A DNA stretch of 7,158 nucleotides from Bacteroidetes bacterium UBA955. GTDB taxonomy: Bacteria > Bacteroidota > Bacteroidia > NS11-12g > UBA955. Made by a program: the position numbers and the translations under genes. The notes under the pieces are model-generated. The model made no database searches. It saw only the letters and a program-made list of their open reading frames with translations, and had not been told where the DNA came from. The DNA is taken from positions 1 through 7,158 of the forward strand of contig DBCP01000102.1 in NCBI GenBank assembly GCA_002293105.1, read 5' to 3'. Shown in pieces: positions 1 through 6,211 of the stretch (position 1 is the first letter of the stretch; the number at the start of each line of letters is the position of its first letter).

Positions 1-988
1 GTCCCTGAAGATCAAACACCTCCAACCATATGGGCTTTGCCGCCAAAACACTGCCATTAGCATCCCAAGTTTCAACACCCACCCACACCTTCAACTCCAT
101 CGAAAATTTAGCCCACACTGGATAATGGTCCGACGTATTCAAACGATAACTACCGATGTAACTGTCGCCCACCATCACGCCGCTCTGATTGGCAATAAAA
201 TTGCCTTTTATGGCCCGCGTGGCGCAAATATGATCAATCATTTCTGAGTAACTAGCCGTACTTTTTTGTTTGGCCAAACTCAATCGGTAGGATGGAAATA
301 CATAGTTGGTATCGGTTCGCCAAGCCAAAAATGGACTTGATTTTCCGCTGACAATAGACACATCCAAATCGTCGTTCCAATCGCCCAGCACCATGCCCTT
401 CCATGATTTCTTCGGATCCAAATAGTTTTTTAACTCCTCCGCCGCTTTGGCCCTGCGATCGTAAGATGCCAGCTTTTCTGATGTGCTTCCCGTATTGGCT
501 TTCAAGTGCATCACCCAGAAATACAAAGTATCCTTTTTGCTCCCCCATTGAGATTCCAACGCCACTTCCAACGGAAATCGACCACTCGCAAATTCATAAT
601 CAAATGCCAATAAAATAGACTTGCTGTACAACAAACGGAACATCGATTTCTTGTACATCAACGCCGTTTTCTGTGTTTGGGAATAGGTAGTTATGACAGC
701 ACCATATTGCGGCAAATTCGCTTGTAACTTGGCCCAATACCCTGGATTTGAAATCTCACACAATCCCAACACATCCAAGTCCATGTTGTTGATGACCTCA
801 GTAACATTTTTCAATTGTGTCACGTCATTGCTCGGTCCATTCAAACTATCACCAAACCATTCTATATTCCAAGTCCCAACATCCAAAGTGGTATCGGTCC
901 CAATTTTCGGCACCTGAGAAATCGCCGGTATGACAATCAACCCCAATAAAAATCCCAATAATCTCTTAAAACCCTTCAATCCCGCCAT
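1..988 (-). CDS. Secreted endonuclease/exonuclease/phosphatase-fold protein, partial at its 3' end
   Basis: Open reading frame from ATG at 988 to the left edge with no stop: 329 full codons, C-terminus missing. The N-terminus is a signal peptide: basic K5/K8/R9, hydrophobic stretch about 10-23, likely cleavage after AIS, before Q25. The rest matches the DNase I/exonuclease III-like metal-dependent phosphoesterase fold. TWNIEWFG carries the metal-site Asn (N41), LCEI the metal-site Glu (E78), VMHLKAN a catalytic-type His (H161), LGDWNDD the D203/N205 pair, MIDHI D252, and SDHYPV the closing D287/H288 pair. All expected active-site residues are present, so it should be an active phosphodiesterase acting outside the cytoplasm; whether it cuts DNA, RNA or another phosphoester cannot be told. 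About 40 residues follow the catalytic domain and end in a beta-like VFDLQG. This resembles part of a type IX secretion C-terminal domain, but too little is visible to decide. It is the last visible gene of the folA-omp85-nadK cluster, 12 nt after nadK. Confidence 0.88.
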   Translation of the reverse strand, partial: MAGLKGFKRLLGFLLGLIVIPAISQVPKIGTDTTLDVGTWNIEWFGDSLNGPSNDVTQLKNVTEVINNMDLDVLGLCEISNPGYWAKLQANLPQYGAVITTYSQTQKTALMYKKSMFRLLYSKSILLAFDYEFASGRFPLEVALESQWGSKKDTLYFWVMHLKANTGSTSEKLASYDRRAKAAEELKNYLDPKKSWKGMVLGDWNDDLDVSIVSGKSSPFLAWRTDTNYVFPSYRLSLAKQKSTASYSEMIDHICATRAIKGNFIANQSGVMVGDSYIGSYRLNTSDHYPVWAKFSMELKVWVGVETWDANGSVLAAKPIWLEVFDLQG

Positions 989-1000
989 TCTCGTTTGCAA

Positions 1001-1879
1001 TCAATTTCTACGATCAAATCCCCAATGCAATTTGCTTCGAAGGGTATCCAAAAAATGAATATTTGAAAGACGCATCAAATTCAACTTGTGATCCGATTTG
1101 CGAATGGCCATATTAACCTCTCCACTAATACTCTGACTCCGCGCATCCATACTTGCCAAATAACTGCTCGCACGTCCTTCTATCTCAAAACTAATCACAA
1201 CATCATCACTCACCACCACCGGCCTAACATTTAAGTTGTGCGGGGCTATGGGTGTAATGACAAAACTATCGCTTTTGGGGAAAATGATGGGGCCACCGCA
1301 GCTAAGCGAATAACCTGTGCTACCGGTTGGTGTTGAAATAATCAGCCCATCGCTCCAATAACTGTTCAAAAACTCCCCATTCAAATAGGTGTGCACTACT
1401 ATCATGCTGGAGGTTTCCTTCTTATGGATGACAAAATCGTTCAGCGCAAAATTGTAATCGAACAAAGGATGAGAAGAATCCAACTGCAACAAACTCCGCT
1501 GCTCAATGCTGTAATTTCCCTTTTCGATATCATCCAAAGCATGCTGCAAATTCTCTAATTGCACGTCTGCCAAAAATCCCAACCGACCGGTATTCAATGC
1601 CAAAATAGGTACACCTGTATCGCGAACAATGCTCAAGGTATCCAAAATGGTACCATCGCCGCCAACACAAATCAATACATCGGCCAACACATCGCCCTTC
1701 ACAAAATGATCAAATACCCTTACCTGCATGCCGCTTTCAATGTTCATGTGAACGTGATCCTCCAAAGAGGGTGGCAACCAAATTTCATGGCCGCGCAACG
1801 CCAAGGCCTTCAACAATTCTCCAAAGCCCGCTTGGTGCTTGGGGTCACGAACAGATTTGGCATAAACGGCTATTCTCAT
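1001..1879 (-). CDS. nadK: NAD kinase (ATP:NAD 2'-phosphotransferase)
   Basis: Complete 292-residue protein, the usual size of bacterial NAD kinases. It phosphorylates NAD to NADP in the cytosol, the only de novo source of NADP(H). Motifs in order: the GGDGT signature at residues 73-77 with the catalytic Asp D75; NTGRLGF at 96-102; ALND at 145-148, where many family members have NE; the glycine-rich SDG...TPTGSTGYSLSCGGP block at about 176-197; and PHNLNVRP at 213-220. The ATG at 1877-1879 lies 2 nt past the stop of the outer-membrane gene, with no Shine-Dalgarno sequence in between, which points to translational coupling. Stop TGA at 1001-1003. A signature-perfect NadK; no defects seen. Its place in one transcript with folA fits an NADPH theme, although that link is inference. 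Confidence 0.97.
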   Translation of the reverse strand: MRIAVYAKSVRDPKHQAGFGELLKALALRGHEIWLPPSLEDHVHMNIESGMQVRVFDHFVKGDVLADVLICVGGDGTILDTLSIVRDTGVPILALNTGRLGFLADVQLENLQHALDDIEKGNYSIEQRSLLQLDSSHPLFDYNFALNDFVIHKKETSSMIVVHTYLNGEFLNSYWSDGLIISTPTGSTGYSLSCGGPIIFPKSDSFVITPIAPHNLNVRPVVVSDDVVISFEIEGRASSYLASMDARSQSISGEVNMAIRKSDHKLNLMRLSNIHFLDTLRSKLHWGFDRRN

Positions 1880-1881
1880 GG

Positions 1882-3264
1882 TTATATGGCGTGAAAAAAC
1901 GAGACATTCAAAACCAATCGACCAAGATTGGCATTGTAACTACAATCAAATCGGGCCAATGCATCATAATAACACAAAAGGTCTAAACCCGCACCCAACG
2001 ACATCAACATTTGATTGCTCATGGGGTTTTGGTCAATTTGATATGGCGACAAAGTTCGTCCCACATCTGCAAAGATATTGAACCAACATTGAATTGGTAC
2101 TTTTTCATAGGCGCTTGGCAAAAATCGCAACTTCATCGATCGTTGATCGCGCAATAATTGGTAGCGCCACGCCGCTTTTCCCAACATCAATCCGGCACCA
2201 TCAAATACAAAGGCTTCAAAACCCCGCACATATTCCATCCCATAACCCATTTGTCGTTGAAGAACATAACCCAATGTGCCTGCACGATACCGCACTTGTG
2301 CCAAAACAGCCAGCGATGTGTGGGAACCTAAGGGATAAAAACCCCTGTATTCCGATTCAAATTCACCATATGGCCTCACAACATTGTTGCTGCGCTGCAA
2401 ACCACCCAAAACACCGGCCTTCCATTCTGATCCCCTGGTAGGATAATTGGTTTGATTGCGCGTATCCCGCACAAATCCCGTATACAATGACTGGGTATAT
2501 TGCTTCCAATCCTCATTTTCATTGGTTACAACATTAGGGGCGATGAAATAATTTGGATTGAGGGCTTCTATGTCCTGTGCCGCGTAATCCCTGAAAAACT
2601 TATATCGAACAACCCCCTGCCATTTGTATTCAAACCGCCGTTTGTATTCAGCGATGCCCACCAGTTGTTCTTGTTGCCGCAAATCCCAATGCTCTTTGAT
2701 AACCACCTTGTTGTCAATACTGTTGATCCAAGCCCTTCTCGACCGCATATTGTCCAAAGAGAATTTCCAAGCATTGCAATCTTTATACTTTGGAAAAGGC
2801 CTTTGAAAACCCAATCCGCCCGCGGCCATAAAACCCTTTACTTGACGGATGAAAAACCCTTCTTGCTGTCCCAAAAGATTGTTTACGTATACCGTAGCAC
2901 CGATACTCAGACGATTAATATCCCTGTTCTTCCACCACTCACTAAAATTTCGATCCAAAAATCCCCCTTCCGGCTTTACCCAGATATACCATCGCTCCAC
3001 AACGCGAATACTTAGGGTATCGCTGCTACTTCTGGTAATTTCAACCCAGTTAAACAACTTGGTCGATTCCAAACGCATACGCCACACACCCAACATAGAA
3101 TCGCTGTAAACGAGTGACTGTCCTGCCGTAAATCCGAGCTCCCGCTCAATGACGGCTTCTTTGGTCCGCACATTCCCTTCAACCACAATCGCCGTGATTT
3201 GCGCGTGCAGGGGCAATACATTAAAAAAAACAAAGGTCAATATTACGAACCTAATCGTTCGCAT
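1882..3264 (-). CDS. Single-POTRA Omp85/BamA-TamA family outer-membrane barrel protein
   Basis: Complete 460-residue protein. Residues 1-21 are a signal peptide (MRTIR, hydrophobic FVILTFVFFNVLPL, cleavage at HA before Q22). Residues about 22-93 read as one POTRA domain: ITAIVVEGNVRTKEAVIERE opening strand and helix, then FNWVEI and LSIRVVE strands. The remainder is an aromatic-rich alternating pattern typical of a 16-strand barrel, with the Omp85 loop-6 signature VRGFE at 346-350 (the VRGF/Y motif). BamA of the phylum has several POTRA domains and is much longer, so this is not the main BamA. It is a short Omp85 paralogue with a role in outer-membrane protein or other surface assembly or export; its substrate is unknown. 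The C-terminus reads VSFFHAI and lacks the terminal aromatic of the classical beta-signal. Its ATG overlaps the end of folA by 14 nt and its stop lies 2 nt before nadK. Confidence 0.88.
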   Translation of the reverse strand: MRTIRFVILTFVFFNVLPLHAQITAIVVEGNVRTKEAVIERELGFTAGQSLVYSDSMLGVWRMRLESTKLFNWVEITRSSSDTLSIRVVERWYIWVKPEGGFLDRNFSEWWKNRDINRLSIGATVYVNNLLGQQEGFFIRQVKGFMAAGGLGFQRPFPKYKDCNAWKFSLDNMRSRRAWINSIDNKVVIKEHWDLRQQEQLVGIAEYKRRFEYKWQGVVRYKFFRDYAAQDIEALNPNYFIAPNVVTNENEDWKQYTQSLYTGFVRDTRNQTNYPTRGSEWKAGVLGGLQRSNNVVRPYGEFESEYRGFYPLGSHTSLAVLAQVRYRAGTLGYVLQRQMGYGMEYVRGFEAFVFDGAGLMLGKAAWRYQLLRDQRSMKLRFLPSAYEKVPIQCWFNIFADVGRTLSPYQIDQNPMSNQMLMSLGAGLDLLCYYDALARFDCSYNANLGRLVLNVSFFHAI

Positions 3265-3799
3265 GGCGATTCAATATCACAAAATCAAAAGAGAATGGAT
3301 GTCGTTCATCAACCCCATGATGCAATCTATAATCTTCCCGCCAATCAGCATCCGTCCATTTTGGAAAAAATGTATCTGCCTGATCAAACGACGATTCAAC
3401 AAGGGTTAAATACTGGCGATCGGCAAAGGACAATGCTTGTTTGTAAATTTCTCCCCCACCGATTATCATAATTTCAGGATCGCCCATAACGACCTCTCCG
3501 GCCTCTAATGCAAGGGCTTGCTTCTGCTCGATGGCTATATTTGCCAAATTTATAGCTATTTCCCAATCCTTCGCTGGTTCAAACCCAGGTAAAACCTCGT
3601 CCCGAGAAGTTAGTACAATATTGGTTCTGCCCTTTAGCGGCTTGCCCAAACTCTCCATGGTTTTTCTGCCCATTATGACTGGTTTTCCCTTGGTGTGCTT
3701 TATAAACCAAGCAAAATCATCGGGCAAATGCCACAACAATTCATTGCTAGCGCCCAATTCTAGGTTCTCTCCTACGGCGGCAATCATAGAAATAAGCAT
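3251..3799 (-). CDS. folA: Dihydrofolate reductase
   Basis: 182 residues from the ATG at 3797-3799. NADPH-dependent reduction of dihydrofolate to tetrahydrofolate in the cytosol, feeding thymidylate, purine and methionine synthesis. Opening strand ISMIAAVGEN matches the family N-terminus (E. coli ISLIAAL). LLWHLPDDFAWF carries the catalytic acid: D28 aligns with E. coli D27. GRKTMESLGKPLKGRTNIVLTSR (44-66) is the NADPH-binding block, and IIGGGEIY (112-119) is the second glycine-rich cofactor motif. The protein is about 20 residues longer than the E. coli enzyme, mostly from a stretch before the GGG motif (about 84-107, IAIEQKQALALEAGEVV). An in-frame TTG at 3814 was rejected as start because it lies inside the inferred promoter. 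A later ATG at 3787 would cut into the first beta strand. First gene of the minus-strand operon; the stop lies inside the start of the outer-membrane gene. Confidence 0.95.
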   Translation of the reverse strand: MLISMIAAVGENLELGASNELLWHLPDDFAWFIKHTKGKPVIMGRKTMESLGKPLKGRTNIVLTSRDEVLPGFEPAKDWEIAINLANIAIEQKQALALEAGEVVMGDPEIMIIGGGEIYKQALSFADRQYLTLVESSFDQADTFFPKWTDADWREDYRLHHGVDERHPFSFDFVILNRHAND

Positions 3800-3803
3800 A
3801 TCA

Positions 3804-3811
3804 CAAATATA
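3804..3811 (-). promoter_or_regulatory. -7 box of the folA operon promoter
   Basis: Reading the minus strand, TATATTTG matches the Bacteroidota primary sigma factor -7 consensus TAnnTTTG. Its last G is 4 nt before the folA ATG, so transcription would begin at or next to the start codon. I see no clear TTTG-type -33 box at the usual spacing. A by-eye scan of the minus strand from 3799 to 988 found no other full match, which supports a single promoter for the cluster; the scan was not exhaustive. Confidence 0.6.
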
Positions 3812-3831
3812 CAATCCACAGCCCGTGGTTG

Positions 3832-3839
3832 TATCTTTG
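3832..3839 (+). promoter_or_regulatory. -7 box of the der-rlmN promoter
   Basis: TATCTTTG matches the Bacteroidota -7 consensus TAnnTTTG. It ends 7 nt before the der ATG, so the expected transcription start is within a few bases of the start codon and the mRNA would be leaderless or nearly so. No convincing -33 TTTG box is seen upstream, where the opposite promoter's box lies instead. Confidence 0.65.
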
Positions 3840-3846
3840 CGGGTCC

Positions 3847-5157
3847 ATGAGTAGAATTGTAGCCATTGTAGGCAGACCCAACGTTGGCAAAAGCACCCTT
3901 TTTAACCGCTTAACCGGTGAATTCAAAGCCATTGTAGACGATTACAGTGGAGTTACCCGCGACCGGCATTATGGCTTTTCCGATTGGAACGGCATTGATT
4001 TTACCGTGATCGATACAGGTGGATTTGTGCCCGAAAGCTCTGATACCTTCGAAGCAGCCATCCGCGACCAAGTTCATATCGCCATTGAAGAGGCCGCCGT
4101 GCTCATTTTTGTGGTAGACGTTCAAACCGATGTGAATCCACTCGATGAAGACTTCGCCCATATTTTACGCAAGAGCAAAAAGCCGGTGGTATTGTGTGTA
4201 AACAAAGTCGACAACGACCGTCTTCGTATGGAAACCTCCTCGTTCTATCGCCTTGGATTTGATCATTTCCATGAAGTTTCTTCAGCCAATGGCTCTGGAA
4301 CTGGGGAATTGCTCGATGAAGTGGCGGAACTTCTGAAAGACGAAGAACCCGACCAAGAACATATTGCCGATTTGCCTCGCATCGCCATAGTAGGGCGACC
4401 CAATGTTGGCAAATCTAGCTTGATCAACTCCCTGATTGGAGAAGATCGCAATATCGTAACCAACATCGCTGGTACCACGCGCGATAGTATTGATACCAAG
4501 TACAAAGCTTACGGCAAAGAATTCGTGTTGATTGATACAGCGGGTATCCGACGCAAAAGCAAAGTCAGCGAAAACATCGAATTCTACTCAGTGATGCGCA
4601 GTTTGCGTGCGCTGGAAAATGCTGATGTGGTCGTACTTGTATTGGATGCTACGCTAGGCATGGAAAGCCAAGACCTCAATCTGTTCTGGATGGCGCATCG
4701 CCAAGGAAAAGGGGTAGTCATCTTGGTGAATAAGTGGGATTTGGTGGAAAAGGAATCGAACACCCACCTTGAATATACCGAAAATATCCGCAAGGAAATC
4801 GCGCCGTTTGTTGACGTTCCAATTATGTATGTTTCTGCACTCACCAAGCAACGTGTATTCCAAGGGATGGAAACCATTCTTCAGGTTTACGAAAACTTGA
4901 GTTTGAAGATCCCTACCCGTGCGCTGAACGATTACTTGCTGCCCATTATGGAGGCCACGCCTCCGCCAAGCAAAAAGGGCAAATTCGTAAAAGTCAAATA
5001 CGTAACCCAGTTGCCGAGTAAGCGTGTTGCTTTTGCCTTGTTCTGTAACTTGCCTCAGTACGTGGCCGAGAGCTATACCCGCTTCCTTGAAAACAAGATG
5101 CGCGAAAAATTCCCGCTATCGGGTGTGCCCATCAGTTTGTTCTACCGCAAAAAATAA
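3847..5157 (+). CDS. der: Ribosome assembly GTPase Der (EngA), tandem GTPase domains
   Basis: 436 residues, the standard Der length. Essential GTPase that helps late 50S subunit maturation in the cytosol. GTPase domain 1: P-loop GRPNVGKST (9-17), switch GVTRD (35-39), DTGG (56-59), NKVD (119-122). An acidic linker follows at about 157-175. GTPase domain 2: P-loop GRPNVGKSS (183-191), GTTRD (209-213), DTAG (230-233), NKWD (295-298). The C-terminal KH-like RNA-binding domain covers about 350-436 and includes VKVKYVTQLP. All nucleotide-binding motifs are intact in both domains. Start chosen at ATG 3847, giving MSRIVAIVGRPNVGK as in the family. An in-frame TTG at 3829 would begin inside the promoter -7 region and is rejected. 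No Shine-Dalgarno sequence. It heads a two-gene unit with rlmN. Confidence 0.97.
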   Translation: MSRIVAIVGRPNVGKSTLFNRLTGEFKAIVDDYSGVTRDRHYGFSDWNGIDFTVIDTGGFVPESSDTFEAAIRDQVHIAIEEAAVLIFVVDVQTDVNPLDEDFAHILRKSKKPVVLCVNKVDNDRLRMETSSFYRLGFDHFHEVSSANGSGTGELLDEVAELLKDEEPDQEHIADLPRIAIVGRPNVGKSSLINSLIGEDRNIVTNIAGTTRDSIDTKYKAYGKEFVLIDTAGIRRKSKVSENIEFYSVMRSLRALENADVVVLVLDATLGMESQDLNLFWMAHRQGKGVVILVNKWDLVEKESNTHLEYTENIRKEIAPFVDVPIMYVSALTKQRVFQGMETILQVYENLSLKIPTRALNDYLLPIMEATPPPSKKGKFVKVKYVTQLPSKRVAFALFCNLPQYVAESYTRFLENKMREKFPLSGVPISLFYRKK

Positions 5158-5166
5158 GTTCAACCC

Positions 5167-6201
5167 ATGACCAAAGCCTTGGATATTCGCGACTTGGACG
5201 TTGTTCAACTGACCGATGCATTGAAGGCAATGGGAGAGCCTGGCTTTAGGGCCAAGCAAATTCATCAGTGGCTTTGGCAGAAAGGCGCTCGCAGTTTTGA
5301 AGAAATGACGAACCTCTCCAAGCCGTTGAGAGAGAAATTAACCGAAGCGTTCACCTTCCACGTAGCGAAAGTCCATACCGCTCAACATTCCAAAGACGGT
5401 ACAATCAAAGTGGCCTTTGAACTCCACGATGGCAACAAAGTGGAAGGCGTCTTGATACCAACCAGTAGCAGAACAACCGCTTGTGTGAGTTCTCAAGTGG
5501 GTTGCTCTTTGGATTGCAAATTCTGTGCAACCGGGTACCTCAAACGCATGCGCAATCTTAGTGCAGCCGAAATATTCGATCAAGTGTGGCTGATCAACGA
5601 ACTCGCACTAGAGCATCACGGCAAGCGTTTAGATAACATTGTTTACATGGGAATGGGCGAACCCCTTCTCAACTACGCCAACGTCTTACAGAGCATACAA
5701 ATCATTACATCGCCCGAAGGACTTGGCATGAGTCCACAGCGATTAACAGTTTCTACCGCTGGAATCGCCAAAATGATTTACAAACTGGCTGATGATGGGA
5801 TCAAAACCAACCTAGCGTTGAGTTTGCATGCCGCCAACAACGACAAACGCTCTGCCATCATGCCCATCAATGAAAGTAATAACCTCGAAATGCTCGCAGA
5901 AGCGCTGGGATATTGGTATGAAAAAACCGGGATTCGTCCCACACTTGAATACACGGTCATTGCAGGGGTTAACGACAGCCAAGAGGAAGAACGAGAACTC
6001 GCTATTTTCGCCAGAAAATTCCCTTCAAAAATCAACCTCATCGAGTACAACCCTATTTCCCTTGCCGATTATCAGCCCACGAGTCGGTTGGAGGCATTCG
6101 CCGCAGGTTTAGAGAAGCAAAAACTCATTGTGCATGTGCGCAGAAGTCGCGGTAAGGATATTGACGCCGCTTGCGGACAATTAGCGAACCAACTGGCCTA
6201 A
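5167..6201 (+). CDS. rlmN: Dual-specificity RNA methyltransferase RlmN (23S rRNA A2503 and tRNA A37, C2 methylation)
   Basis: 344 residues, normal for RlmN. Radical-SAM enzyme that methylates C2 of adenosine 2503 in 23S rRNA and of A37 in some tRNAs. The radical-SAM cluster motif CX3CX2C is at C113, C117 and C120 in VGCSLDCKFCATG. The conserved RTTACVSSQVGC block brings C106 (E. coli C118 equivalent), and E93 in KVEGVLIP fits E. coli E105. The methyl-carrying Cys near the C-terminus is C336 in DAACGQL (E. coli C355 equivalent). GMGEPLLNY, the SAM-binding motif, follows at about residue 160. The N-terminal helical domain (about 1-90) has the usual FRAKQIHQWLW element. All catalytic residues are present. 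It lies 9 nt after der with no promoter-like sequence between, so the two are probably co-transcribed. The RlmN rather than Cfr assignment rests on overall sequence and housekeeping context. Confidence 0.96.
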   Translation: MTKALDIRDLDVVQLTDALKAMGEPGFRAKQIHQWLWQKGARSFEEMTNLSKPLREKLTEAFTFHVAKVHTAQHSKDGTIKVAFELHDGNKVEGVLIPTSSRTTACVSSQVGCSLDCKFCATGYLKRMRNLSAAEIFDQVWLINELALEHHGKRLDNIVYMGMGEPLLNYANVLQSIQIITSPEGLGMSPQRLTVSTAGIAKMIYKLADDGIKTNLALSLHAANNDKRSAIMPINESNNLEMLAEALGYWYEKTGIRPTLEYTVIAGVNDSQEEERELAIFARKFPSKINLIEYNPISLADYQPTSRLEAFAAGLEKQKLIVHVRRSRGKDIDAACGQLANQLA

Positions 6202-6211
6202 TCCTATTCGG
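6202..6211. other. 10-bp convergent gap between rlmN and the decarboxylase gene
   Basis: The rlmN stop (TAA ending 6201) and the minus-strand stop (TAA, 6212-6214) are only 10 bp apart. I see no strong GC hairpin with a T-run on either strand here. A weak AACC...GGTT pairing across the two stops is too short to call. Transcripts from both sides must therefore overlap or end by another mechanism. Confidence 0.6.

Larger units (their letters stand above)
3804..3839. repeat. Imperfect inverted repeat spanning the divergent folA/der promoter
   Basis: Left arm CAAATATACAATCCAC (3804-3819), centre AGCCC (3820-3824), right arm GTGGTTGTATCTTTG (3825-3839). The right arm's reverse complement, CAAAGATACAACCAC, matches the left arm except for one mismatch and one extra T. 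The two -7 boxes form the outer ends. It could be a symmetric operator, a cruciform-prone site, or simply two head-to-head promoters of similar sequence. It is not followed by a T-run and lies upstream of both genes, so it is not a terminator. Confidence 0.7.

Noticed and set aside
252..618. Short open frames on both strands in the left 1 kb
   Set aside because: They overlap in other frames the long signal-peptide/EEP reading frame, which has all catalytic motifs in order.
1559..1894. 111-codon plus-strand open frame opposite nadK
   Set aside because: Antisense shadow of a clear NAD kinase; no motif, promoter or family resemblance.
2500..3015. 171-codon plus-strand open frame opposite the Omp85 gene
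   Set aside because: It lies fully antisense to a well-supported gene, has no recognisable domain, and its composition is what the complement of barrel codons would give.
3812..3831. TTG start codons that would extend folA (3814) and der (3829) by five to six residues
   Set aside because: Both lie inside or upstream of the inferred -7 boxes, and the family N-termini match the ATG starts at 3799 and 3847.
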